A stretch of 47,162 nucleotides of DNA from assembly GCA_017553635.1 (NCBI GenBank), contig JAFZKN010000016.1, positions 1 through 47,162 on the forward strand, given 5' to 3'. Under the pieces are notes generated by a model, which was given only the letters and a program-made list of their open reading frames with translations, ran no database searches and was not told the origin of the DNA. The position numbers and the translations under genes were made by a program. Shown here one piece after another: positions 24,113 through 31,886 of this stretch; the first letter of the stretch is position 1, and each line of letters opens with the position of its first letter. The stretch is from Treponema sp. (GTDB lineage Bacteria > Spirochaetota > Spirochaetia > Treponematales > Treponemataceae).

Positions 24113-25606
24113 TTACTCAAAATACATCGAAGAAAAATCGTAATAGCTGATTGGATAATATGTAAATCCTTTGAGATTTTTCTTAAGTAAAACTGTATTA
24201 TTCGGATCAGAAATAAATGCACATGGACAGTCTTCAGCAAGAATTTTCTGGCATTCTTTATACATTTCAATACGTTTTGCTTCATCAAGTTCTGTTAGAG
24301 CATCGTTAAAATTTCTGTCAAATTCGCTGTTATAAAAGCATACGAAATTCTTTTTATATGATGAAGTATAGCGTTTTAAAATATCATTCGGTTCAAGTTT
24401 TCCACCGAAAGCGATAACGGTCGTTTCATACTGCCTGTTTGTATAAACATCAGAAAGCCATGTTGTCCATTCAATACCGTTAATCTGACATGTGATGCCT
24501 ATTTTTTCAAGCTGTTTTGCAATAATCTGAGCAGTGTCCACGTGAACTGAATAGTTTGCCGGAACTGTAATCTTGATGTTAAAGCCGTTTTCATAGCCTG
24601 CTTCTTTTAACAGTTTTTTAGCTTTCTTGATGTCATACGGGTTAATTTTTTCAAGCCTGTCGTTATAGAAAATGTTGAGAACCGGTGAAAAATTTGAATA
24701 AAGTTCCGTTCCGGCACCGTCCATAGCGCCTTCAATGATTTCTTTTTTATTGATTGCAAGACAGATTGCTTTTCTTACCCTAGGATCATCAAATGGCTTT
24801 ACACTGTTGTTCATTGCAAAAATCTGTACCATGTTCTGTGGGTACATAATCATGTTGAATTCTTTTGAAAGAGTTTTTGCATTTCCAGCCATAACCATCT
24901 GCACTGCATCAAGCTGATCAGACTGAAGGGCAGAAAGACATGATGCTTCGTCAGAAATGATATAGAGTTCAATTCTTTTAATTACAGGCTTTTTTTCTGT
25001 ATTCCAGTAAGCTTCATTTTTTTCAAGGACAACACGCTGATGAATTGAATACTCTGCAAATTTGTAAGGGCCTGTCCCAACAGGCTGTTTTTCGTTTTCT
25101 TCATAGCCTTTCTGGAGAATTGGAGAGATTGCGAATGTAAGAAATGATGCTGAAGGTTTTTTTAATTCAACTTCAAAAATATTGTCATCTTTTGTCCAGG
25201 CATTTTTAATAATCTGAAGTTCATCGCTTTTAGGTTCGTATCCGTTTATGCCGGCAAGATTCTGATATGTGTAAAGGACATCTTCTGTTGTAAGTTTTTG
25301 GCCGTTATGAAAGTAAACATCGTCACGGATTGTAAATGAATAAATTAAACCGTCTACACTTACAGAATATTCTTTTGCAAGACAAGGTTTAATTTTCCCG
25401 TCTTTGTCAAATGTCATAAGTCCTTCAAAAATATTATAAAGAATTGCCTTTGTATCTGCTGCAGAATTTTTCCATGGGAAAAAACTGTCTGGTTCTGATG
25501 GAAGGTTAATTCTTAAAACATCATTTGAAGAATTTCCTGGAGTACATGATAATGTTGATAAAGCAATTATGCTGCATGCGATAATTTTAAATAAATTTTT
25601 TTTCAT
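24113..25606 (-). CDS. Peptide-binding lipoprotein (SBP family 5)
   Basis: A 497-aa solute-binding protein of the DppA/OppA class. The signal ends ALSTLSC (Cys21), so it is a lipoprotein anchored in the membrane. Family signatures are PSEPDSFFPW, 'TFDKDGKIKPCLAKEYSVS' and 'DVYFHNGQKLTTEDVLYTYQ'. It delivers oligopeptides (or another family-5 ligand such as nickel or sugars) to the permeases encoded just downstream. SD GGGA. The HD-GYP gene ends 12 nt upstream, so the two are probably co-transcribed. Confidence 0.93.
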   Translation of the reverse strand: MKKNLFKIIACSIIALSTLSCTPGNSSNDVLRINLPSEPDSFFPWKNSAADTKAILYNIFEGLMTFDKDGKIKPCLAKEYSVSVDGLIYSFTIRDDVYFHNGQKLTTEDVLYTYQNLAGINGYEPKSDELQIIKNAWTKDDNIFEVELKKPSASFLTFAISPILQKGYEENEKQPVGTGPYKFAEYSIHQRVVLEKNEAYWNTEKKPVIKRIELYIISDEASCLSALQSDQLDAVQMVMAGNAKTLSKEFNMIMYPQNMVQIFAMNNSVKPFDDPRVRKAICLAINKKEIIEGAMDGAGTELYSNFSPVLNIFYNDRLEKINPYDIKKAKKLLKEAGYENGFNIKITVPANYSVHVDTAQIIAKQLEKIGITCQINGIEWTTWLSDVYTNRQYETTVIAFGGKLEPNDILKRYTSSYKKNFVCFYNSEFDRNFNDALTELDEAKRIEMYKECQKILAEDCPCAFISDPNNTVLLKKNLKGFTYYPISYYDFSSMYFE

Positions 25607-25618
25607 TTGGTTCCCTTG

Positions 25619-26959
25619 TTATGGTTTGTAATTTGTCTCGTCCGAAATATCCAGGTTTTCAATTTCATTGATAAACTTGTCATCAATCATAGAAAGCATT
25701 ATCCTTGCAATTCTTGGATCAAAATGTTTTCCTTCTTCAATCTGGAGTTCCCTTATTATAGCATCTTTTGAAAGTTTTTTCCTGTAGCAGCGGTCAGAAT
25801 TCATTGCATCAAAGGAATCAGAAACGCACACGATTCTTGCTTCGAGCGGAATGGCAATTCCCTTAAGACCTTCCGGATATCCTTTACCGTCAAAGTGTTC
25901 GTGATGAGACTTTGCAACTTCTTTGAGCATAGGCATTGCTGTAAAATCTTTCAGCATTTCATAACCTTTTGTTACGTGAGAACGGATTTCTTTGTATTCA
26001 TCTTCAGAAAGCTTTGAAGGTTTGTTAAGGATAGAGTCGCTTACAGAAATTTTTCCTACGTCATGCATAAGTGCAAGCCAGAATATTTCTGACTGTTCAT
26101 GATCAGAAAGTTTAAGTCTTTTGGCAATTTCGCGTGAGTAGTGTGCGACGCGAAGTGAATGACCTCTTGTGTACGGATCTTTTGCATCTACAAAGTTTGC
26201 AAAAGTCTTAAATGCCTGAACGATTATATCAGAATCAAGTTTCTGTCTGACTTCATAATATTTTACCTGTTTTATTACAGCTATGCGGATTATTATGAGA
26301 ATTAAAAAAGCAACGACAGAGATTGTAATTCCTATTAAAAGAATATGATAAATTATAGATTCCGACGGTTCGTATATGAATTTGCCCGTAATTTTTATGT
26401 TTGTTATTTCATAAATCCGCGGCGTATACATAATCATACCGATCATAAATGAATCAGAGCTTTTAGAATTTTTTCCTAAAACTTCTGTTCCGCGTGAATT
26501 TGGAACCTTTTTCATTACAAGCTGATTTTTATCAGATTGAAACTGGCGCATATAATCTGCGGTTTCCACGTGCTCAATCGGAATCGGTTTATCACCTGTA
26601 AAATAAAATGAAAAGTCTGCGTTCCATGTACTGTCGACCCAGTAATTTTCCGGAACTTCTGCAGTAACAGTCCAGTCTGTAAATCTGTGATTGGTATTGT
26701 TTATGAATTTTCCATCATATTGTGCACCGAAAGTATGATTCTGCAATTCCCAGCGTTTTGAATTTTCTACTGAAAAAACAATATATATGTCAGATTTTGG
26801 ATCTATAGGTTTATCCGGTTCCTGAATGAATGTAACAGTTGTATTACTTTTTCTATTACAGTATATAAGATAAAAAGTCAGCCCCGTTGCGAACGTTATG
26901 AAAAGAGTAAGACTCATCTGAATGAGCGGTAACTTGTAAAAAAATCTTTTTCTCACCAT
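25619..26959 (-). CDS. HD-GYP cyclic-di-GMP phosphodiesterase with periplasmic sensor domain
   Basis: A 446-aa membrane protein. TM1 is at about 12-33, an extracytoplasmic domain at about 34-200, TM2 at about 203-230, and a cytosolic HD-GYP domain at about 240-430. The HD metal site (HD at 299-300 in LMHDVGK) and the GYP motif (HHEHFDGKGYPEG, 352-364) are complete, so c-di-GMP hydrolysis to pGpG or GMP is expected. The periplasmic part has a Trp-rich pattern 'INNTNHRFTDWTVTAEVPEN...STWNADFSFY' reminiscent of CBM2-type carbohydrate-binding beta-sandwiches (inference). It is the first gene of the unit that continues into the peptide importer. It has no SD and the promoter is leaderless. Confidence 0.88.
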   Translation of the reverse strand: MVRKRFFYKLPLIQMSLTLFITFATGLTFYLIYCNRKSNTTVTFIQEPDKPIDPKSDIYIVFSVENSKRWELQNHTFGAQYDGKFINNTNHRFTDWTVTAEVPENYWVDSTWNADFSFYFTGDKPIPIEHVETADYMRQFQSDKNQLVMKKVPNSRGTEVLGKNSKSSDSFMIGMIMYTPRIYEITNIKITGKFIYEPSESIIYHILLIGITISVVAFLILIIIRIAVIKQVKYYEVRQKLDSDIIVQAFKTFANFVDAKDPYTRGHSLRVAHYSREIAKRLKLSDHEQSEIFWLALMHDVGKISVSDSILNKPSKLSEDEYKEIRSHVTKGYEMLKDFTAMPMLKEVAKSHHEHFDGKGYPEGLKGIAIPLEARIVCVSDSFDAMNSDRCYRKKLSKDAIIRELQIEEGKHFDPRIARIMLSMIDDKFINEIENLDISDETNYKP

Positions 26960-26965
26960 ACTCTA

Positions 26966-26994
26966 ATAATAGCATTAAAACGAATAGTTTACAA
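26966..26994 (-). promoter_or_regulatory. Leaderless promoter of the HD-GYP/peptide importer operon
   Basis: TTGTAA (26994-26989), a 17-nt spacer and TATTAT (26971-26966), then six bases to the ATG at 26959. +1 falls on the start codon. Its -35 is only 4 bp from the -35 of the tRNA operon promoter on the other strand. Confidence 0.6.
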
Positions 26995-26998
26995 TGTA

Positions 26999-27027
26999 TT
27001 GACCAAGCTAAACCTTTTTGATATATT
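26999..27027 (+). promoter_or_regulatory. Promoter of the tRNA His-Arg-Lys operon
   Basis: TTGACC (26999-27004), a 17-nt spacer and TATATT (27022-27027). Predicted start is about 27034, 11 nt before tRNA-His. Confidence 0.75.
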
Positions 27028-27044
27028 ATCCTTCGTCAGTAAAT

Positions 27045-27117
27045 GGTGCCTGTAGTTCAGTGGTAGAGCGCCAGATTGTGGATCTGGTTGTCGTGGGTTC
27101 AATCCCCACCAGGCACC
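27045..27117 (+). tRNA. tRNA-His(GTG)
   Basis: The acceptor GTGCCTG/CAGGCAC is preceded by an encoded G(-1) that faces discriminator C73, the tRNA-His identity pair. The anticodon loop is TTGTGGA (GTG), and the T-loop is GTTCAAT. CCA is not fully encoded. First gene of a three-tRNA transcript. Confidence 0.95.
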
Positions 27118-27159
27118 CATTTCTAAAAGCAGTCTGGTCGGGTGAGCATTTACGGTAAC

Positions 27160-27233
27160 GCGCCTGTAGCTCATCTGGATAGAGCTTCGGACTTCGAATC
27201 CGGAGGTAGCAGGTTCGAATCCTGTCAGACGCA
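27160..27233 (+). tRNA. tRNA-Arg(TCG)
   Basis: The anticodon stem TCGGA/TCCGG closes the loop CTTCGAA (anticodon TCG, reads CGA/CGG). The T-loop is GTTCGAA. The acceptor GCGCCTG/CAGACGC contains a C4-A69 mismatch. The discriminator is A and CCA is not encoded. Second gene of the operon. Confidence 0.92.
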
Positions 27234-27235
27234 AT

Positions 27236-27349
27236 TTACGGAACTCAGTTCCTGCAAAATACGGGCCATACCTCCAAGTGTTCGGTTTGGCTCAAGGAAA
27301 TTATTAACTTGTATTTTTCGGAACTTCGTTCCTTAAAAATACGGGCCAT
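27236..27349 (+). repeat. Duplicated hairpin spacer with tRNA-Lys remnant
   Basis: The stretch before the intact tRNA-Lys (GGAAC-TTC-GTTCC hairpin, A-run, ATACGGGCCAT) has a near copy ~80 bp upstream (GGAAC-TCA-GTTCC, AAAATACGGGCCAT). The upstream copy continues into a 32-nt relic (27263-27294) that keeps both acceptor ends of tRNA-Lys (GGGCCA and TGGCTCA) but lacks the body. It reads as a tandem duplication followed by an internal deletion. Confidence 0.6.
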
Positions 27350-27415
27350 TAGCTCAGCTGGTAGAGCAACAGACTCTTAATCTGTGGGTCGAAGGTTCGA
27401 ACCCTTCATGGCTCA
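27343..27415 (+). tRNA. tRNA-Lys(CTT)
   Basis: Acceptor GGGCCAT/ATGGCTC (one G-U). The anticodon stem ACAGA/TCTGT closes CTCTTAA (anticodon CTT). The T-loop is GTTCGAA, the discriminator A, and CCA is not encoded. Last gene of the tRNA operon. Confidence 0.95.
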
Positions 27416-27445
27416 AAAAACTCCCTTAATATGGGAGTTTTTTTT
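27416..27445 (+). terminator. tRNA operon terminator
   Basis: AAAAACTCCC pairs with GGGAGTTTTT around loop TTAATAT, and further Ts follow. Confidence 0.9.
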
Positions 27446-27509
27446 GTCTTCAAGCACTTTTTAAAGCTTTTTTGAACTAAAAACAGCATCTTTTAGCGTA
27501 AAATTCCTC

Positions 27510-27536
27510 TAAAGTCAATTTCTCAAATTCCGACAA
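27510..27536 (+). promoter_or_regulatory. Sigma-28 (FliA)-type promoter of the flgN-csrA operon
   Basis: TAAAGTCA (TAAA at 27510-27513), then TCCGACAA (27529-27536), 15 nt after TAAA. The consensus is TAAA-N15-GCCGATAA; 6 of 8 bases of the -10 match. A 7-bp hairpin (GTATACT/AGTATAC, 27545-27570) lies in the predicted leader. Confidence 0.65.
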
Positions 27537-27601
27537 TTTAAACGGTATACTCTGATTTTTTTAAGTATACGGCATTTTTTGTGCAAATTTCGGAGGTTAT
27601 T

Positions 27602-28018
27602 ATGACTGGAATTATTGATATTTTGAAACAGGAAAGCTCTGTAATGGACGAAATCTTAGGTTGTCAGAGCAGAATCCGTGAAGCAGTAAAACAGCGTGAC
27701 TGGATGGAACTTGAGAAAAACATCACAAAAATGCAGTCATATACCGTTGATTTTATCTGTCTTGATGATCAGCGTGATTCAATCAAAAAAGCTGATTTTA
27801 CAGAAGAAGAACACGAACTTATGAAGTCAATTCAGTCTAAACTCATAAAATCAAAAATCGAAAATTCATCGTTAAGCGATTATGTAAACATCTCTCACGG
27901 TTTTGTTCAGAATGTGCTTGAAAACGTTGTTCCACAGAGAAGAAATGTTTTGTATTCAAAAAACGGAGCAATCGTAAAAAAACAGCCGCAGAGTGTTGTT
28001 CTTAACAGGGTATTTTAA
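27602..28018 (+). CDS. flgN: FlgN-like flagellar export chaperone
   Basis: A 138-aa helical protein that by position and composition is FlgN, the cytosolic chaperone of the hook-filament junction proteins FlgK and FlgL. It is mostly coiled-coil-like (about residues 15-100), with a flexible Lys/Gln-rich C-terminus. The start is placed at 27602, 5 nt after GGAGG (27592-27596); an in-frame ATG at 27581 lies upstream of that SD and is less likely. flgK follows after 14 nt. Sequence identity to FlgN is weak, as usual for the family. Confidence 0.75.
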   Translation: MTGIIDILKQESSVMDEILGCQSRIREAVKQRDWMELEKNITKMQSYTVDFICLDDQRDSIKKADFTEEEHELMKSIQSKLIKSKIENSSLSDYVNISHGFVQNVLENVVPQRRNVLYSKNGAIVKKQPQSVVLNRVF

Positions 28019-28032
28019 TAAGAGGTAAAAAT

Positions 28033-29928
28033 ATGGGAAGTGCTTTTGGTGCAATTGAACTTGGTAAAAGAAGCCTTATGGCTCATTCACAGGCCATCCA
28101 CACAAGCGGTCACAATATTTCAAATGCAGAAGTAGAAGGCTATTCAAGACAGAGAGTAGAGCTTAAACCTTTTGATCCTCTTTACCGTCCGGACCTTTCA
28201 CGCGAAGAAACTCCGGGACAGATTGGTCAGGGTGTAACAGTAGAAAGCATTAACCGTGTACGCGATGAAATGCTTGATAAAAGAATTGTTGCACAGTCAA
28301 ACCAGGAATCTTACTGGGATACAAGAAGCAAATATTATGTAATGCTTGAACAGATTTATAATGAACCTGATGAAATTTCAATCAGAACTACAATGGATAA
28401 ATTCTGGGAAAGCTGGCAGGAGCTTTCTTTAAATCCAGAAAGCACTGCAAACCGCCAGGCAATTGTAGAACGCGGAAAATCTTTAGTTAACTCAATCCGT
28501 AGCCGTGATACAGCACTTGTAGGTGTTGCAAATATAATCAATTCAGATATCGAAGCAACAGTTGAACAGTTTAACGACATTGCACGTCAGATTGCAGGAT
28601 TAAATAAAGAAATCATTCAGAGTAAGGCAATGGGTGATAATCCTAATGACCTTCTTGACCGTCGTGATCTTCTCGTAGAAAAGCTTTCTAAGATTGCAAA
28701 CATCACAACAGAATACCGCGATCCTGATGAATACGAAGTTCATGTAAACGGAAAGATCCTCGTTCAGGGAAATATCGCACGTTCATTTGCAGTAGAAAGT
28801 GTTCTCGACAACTACGGTTACTCAAGAGTAGTATGGGCAGATACAAGAGATGAAATTGATGTTAAAGGCGGTTCACTTGGTGCATTAATTGAACTTCGCG
28901 ATGTAGATATAAGACACGAAATTCAGTCATTAAATACAATGACAATGAACTTTGCAGATTTAGTAAACGACGTTCACAGAAACGCTGTAGGTTCAAATAA
29001 TGTAACAGGACTTGATTTCTTTGTTCAGCGTCCATTTGTAGAAAATACAGTAGGAAACTATGACTCTGACGGTGATGGAATCGAAGACAAGTCTTACATA
29101 TTCCGCTTTACAGGAACTAATTCTTTAAATCCTCAGGAACAGATTGGAATCGAAGGACAGATGATTTTTTCAGGTCCTAAAGGTGATGTAACAGTTGCAT
29201 ATCATCCTACAGACAGAGTAGAAGATGTAATTAACCGTATCAACGATTCTAACGGCGAAGTAAAAGCTTACCTTGACCGTAACAGCAAGCTTGTATTAAA
29301 GGCAACAACAGCAGAAGATATTTACAATCCTGATTTTGTAATACGCCATGTGGAAGACTCAGGTCTTTTCCTTGCAGGTTATTCTGGAATTCTTGCAGCA
29401 AGCGGAGAAGAAGGTGCTTACGATTACAACCAGGCAGATGCAGTTAATGCACTTGTCGGAATCGGAACAGAAGCAGAAAAGGCTGCACAGTTTGCAGTAA
29501 GTCCTGTAGAAAATCCTTCTACTTATGTAGAAATTAACGAAAGAATCAGAAACGACGTTAAAAATGTTGCAGCAGGCTTTGCAGATCATAACGGCGCTGT
29601 AAGTAACGGTGACGGAAGAGCTGCTGTAGAAATTGCAGCCATCAGAAATACAAAAATCATGATCGGTCATGAAAGAACATTCGATGATTACTTTGCAGAT
29701 TCTGTAACACAGGTTGGTCTTATGGGCGAACAGGCAGAAACAAATGCAATGAGTCAGCATGCAGTAATGGATGACCTTCGTTCTCTGCGCGATTCTATAA
29801 GCGGTGTAAACATCGATGAAGAGCTTGCAGACATCATGAAGTTCCAGCACGGATACAATGCAGCTGCAAAATATGTAACTGTAATTGATTCAATGCTTGA
29901 TACAGTCATCAACAGACTTAAAGTTTAG
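28033..29928 (+). CDS. flgK: Hook-associated protein 1, FlgK
   Basis: A 631-aa junction protein linking hook and flagellar filament, exported by the flagellar type III apparatus into the periplasm. The N-terminal D0 signature (IHTSGHNISNAEVEGYSRQRV, residues ~23-43) and C-terminal D0/D1 coils (ELADIMKFQHGYNAAAKYVTVIDSMLDTVINRL) are typical. The middle domain is long, as in other treponemes. It lies between flgN (14-nt gap) and flgL. Confidence 0.96.
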   Translation: MGSAFGAIELGKRSLMAHSQAIHTSGHNISNAEVEGYSRQRVELKPFDPLYRPDLSREETPGQIGQGVTVESINRVRDEMLDKRIVAQSNQESYWDTRSKYYVMLEQIYNEPDEISIRTTMDKFWESWQELSLNPESTANRQAIVERGKSLVNSIRSRDTALVGVANIINSDIEATVEQFNDIARQIAGLNKEIIQSKAMGDNPNDLLDRRDLLVEKLSKIANITTEYRDPDEYEVHVNGKILVQGNIARSFAVESVLDNYGYSRVVWADTRDEIDVKGGSLGALIELRDVDIRHEIQSLNTMTMNFADLVNDVHRNAVGSNNVTGLDFFVQRPFVENTVGNYDSDGDGIEDKSYIFRFTGTNSLNPQEQIGIEGQMIFSGPKGDVTVAYHPTDRVEDVINRINDSNGEVKAYLDRNSKLVLKATTAEDIYNPDFVIRHVEDSGLFLAGYSGILAASGEEGAYDYNQADAVNALVGIGTEAEKAAQFAVSPVENPSTYVEINERIRNDVKNVAAGFADHNGAVSNGDGRAAVEIAAIRNTKIMIGHERTFDDYFADSVTQVGLMGEQAETNAMSQHAVMDDLRSLRDSISGVNIDEELADIMKFQHGYNAAAKYVTVIDSMLDTVINRLKV

Positions 29929-29957
29929 TCAGTCCGGGTTTTAAAAGGAGTTAAGCT

Positions 29958-31202
29958 ATGAGAAGAATAAGCACAAACATGAATAACAACGACGTTCAGT
30001 ACAGACTTAGAAATCATGAGTCAAAGCTGAATACAGTAAATAACCAGCTTGGAAGCCAGCGCAGAATTCAGCAGCTTCGTGACGACCCGATTGCTGCAGG
30101 TCATCTTGTGCGCTATCAGTCATTCAAGGGAAGAATAGATACTTTTGAAACTAATGCTCAGACTGTTACAGAAAAGCTTACAGTACGCGAAGGCTATATG
30201 AACGACTCGCTTCAGATAATGCAGCGTGTACGCGAACTTGCTGTAGCCGGTGCAAACGGAACATTTACAAAAGAAGACCTTGTAAACATGGCTTCTGAAG
30301 TAGACGAACTTTTAAAACAGCTTATTCAGAATGCAAATGCTGTTGACCAGGACGGCAATTCACTTTTTGCAGGAACAAATACAAAGTCTACAGCTTTTGA
30401 CGTAGAACTCGGAAACGTAGCAGGAAGTGCAGTTCCTCTTATCGAAACAGTTACATACAATGGAAACGTGGATACAAACAGAATCGAAATTGATGAAAAT
30501 CAGTATCTTAACGTGGATAATTCGGGCAACAGAACATTCTGGGCAGAACACCAGCAGCTTTTTACAGGTCGTGACGCTTCAGGCTGGCAGGCAGACCGCG
30601 ACAGTGTAATTGCTGTAGACGGACATCAGATAGAAATTAAACGCGGTGACAATGTATACTCTCTCATTTCAAAAATCAATGACAGTGGTGCTGCTGTCAA
30701 AGCTTCTATTGACCCGGTTTCTAACGGCCTTAACCTTATTACAACAGATCCGCGTCAGCTATGGCTTGAAGATATAAGCGGAACAACGTTTACAGATCTT
30801 GGAGTAATTTCAAGTCCTGAACAGCGTCCGCCATATAATCTTAATAATGATGCAGTAGTTTCAGGTGGCTCAATGTTTGATTCTGTGATAGCACTTCGTG
30901 ATGCAATGCTTGCAGGCGACCACGAATCTATCGGTGGAAGAGTATTAGGAACAATTGATCAGAGCGTAGATAACCTTGTTACAAGAATTGCAGAAGCTGG
31001 AAGTGAACATGAAAGAGCAACATTAAATATTGCACGTAACTCACAGACATCGCTCAATGTAACACAGATGATTTCTACAGAAGGCGATCTTGATTTTACA
31101 AAAGCGGTAACAGATATGAGAATGCTTGATTATGTTCACCAGGCGACATTAAGTGTAGCAGGAAAACTTTATTCAAGTTCATTATTAAATTACATGAGAT
31201 AA
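29958..31202 (+). CDS. flgL: Hook-associated protein 3, FlgL
   Basis: A 414-aa second junction protein. N-terminal flagellin-like coil (RRISTNMNNNDVQYRLRNHE) and C-terminal coil (DFTKAVTDMRMLDYVHQATLSVAGKLY) bracket a variable middle region. 'QDGNSLFAGTNTKSTAF' matches the family's conserved loop. It has a good SD (AAAGGAG). fliW follows after 13 nt. Confidence 0.95.
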   Translation: MRRISTNMNNNDVQYRLRNHESKLNTVNNQLGSQRRIQQLRDDPIAAGHLVRYQSFKGRIDTFETNAQTVTEKLTVREGYMNDSLQIMQRVRELAVAGANGTFTKEDLVNMASEVDELLKQLIQNANAVDQDGNSLFAGTNTKSTAFDVELGNVAGSAVPLIETVTYNGNVDTNRIEIDENQYLNVDNSGNRTFWAEHQQLFTGRDASGWQADRDSVIAVDGHQIEIKRGDNVYSLISKINDSGAAVKASIDPVSNGLNLITTDPRQLWLEDISGTTFTDLGVISSPEQRPPYNLNNDAVVSGGSMFDSVIALRDAMLAGDHESIGGRVLGTIDQSVDNLVTRIAEAGSEHERATLNIARNSQTSLNVTQMISTEGDLDFTKAVTDMRMLDYVHQATLSVAGKLYSSSLLNYMR

Positions 31203-31215
31203 ACAGAGGTAAGAC

Positions 31216-31662
31216 ATGGATGTTAAGACAAAGCAGGGAACAGTAGTTTCTGTAGATAATGATCACATTTTTAATTTTCCGGAAGGGTTATTTGGATTTG
31301 AGCTGTATCATAATTATGCAGTTTATGAATCTGAATATTCTCCGTTTATGTGGATGCAGTCAATAGAAGATCCGCACCTTGCGTTCTTAATTGTAGATCC
31401 ATTCTTAATCGTAAATGATTATGAACTTGATGTAGACGATAAAAGTCTTGCAAAAATCGGAATCTCATCTCCTACAGATGTTTTTGTAATGACAATAGTT
31501 ACAATTCCGCAGGAAGGAGGTCCTGTAACAGCAAATCTTCAGGGACCTGTTATAATCAATAAAAATACAAATCAGTGCTTGCAGGTAATTTTAAATTCCA
31601 ACCGCTGGACAACAAAACACGACATCGTAAAAGCGCTTAAAGAAAAGGAGAGCGTATGCTGA
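31216..31662 (+). CDS. fliW: Flagellar assembly factor FliW
   Basis: A 148-aa cytosolic regulator that binds CsrA and flagellin in turn. When flagellin is exported, FliW is freed and blocks CsrA, allowing flagellin translation. Family features are FNFPEGLFGFE near the start and the ENxxPFMWMQS-like 'YSPFMWMQSIEDPHLAFLIVDP'. Its 3' end overlaps csrA by 7 bp, so the two partners are made together. Confidence 0.96.
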   Translation: MDVKTKQGTVVSVDNDHIFNFPEGLFGFELYHNYAVYESEYSPFMWMQSIEDPHLAFLIVDPFLIVNDYELDVDDKSLAKIGISSPTDVFVMTIVTIPQEGGPVTANLQGPVIINKNTNQCLQVILNSNRWTTKHDIVKALKEKESVC

Positions 31663-31886
31663 TTCTTTCGCGCAAAATAGATGAAAAAATTAAAATCGGT
31701 GAAGACATTACCCTTACAATTATCGAAATCCGTGGAGATCAGGTAAAAATTGGAGTAGAAGCACCAAAAAATGTAAAAGTATTCAGACAGGAAGTATTTA
31801 ACGCAATCCAGTCAGAAAATAAACTTGCATCAGAAATTCCTGATACAGCAGGAATCGATGCAATCAGAAAGATGCTTACGAAATAA
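31656..31886 (+). CDS. csrA: Translational regulator CsrA
   Basis: A 76-aa RNA-binding dimer. MLILSRKIDEKIKIGEDI and GVEAPKNVKVFRQEV are textbook CsrA; the RNA-contacting residues of beta-1 (L4, R6) and beta-5 (R in FRQE) are present. It recognises GGA in hairpin loops and Shine-Dalgarno regions. It overlaps fliW by 7 bp, and its last 11 bp overlap the convergent tsaB gene. Confidence 0.97.
   Translation: MLILSRKIDEKIKIGEDITLTIIEIRGDQVKIGVEAPKNVKVFRQEVFNAIQSENKLASEIPDTAGIDAIRKMLTK

Noticed and set aside
30360..30609. Small ORFs on both strands within flgL
   Set aside because: Fully inside a well-supported gene, without SD or homology.
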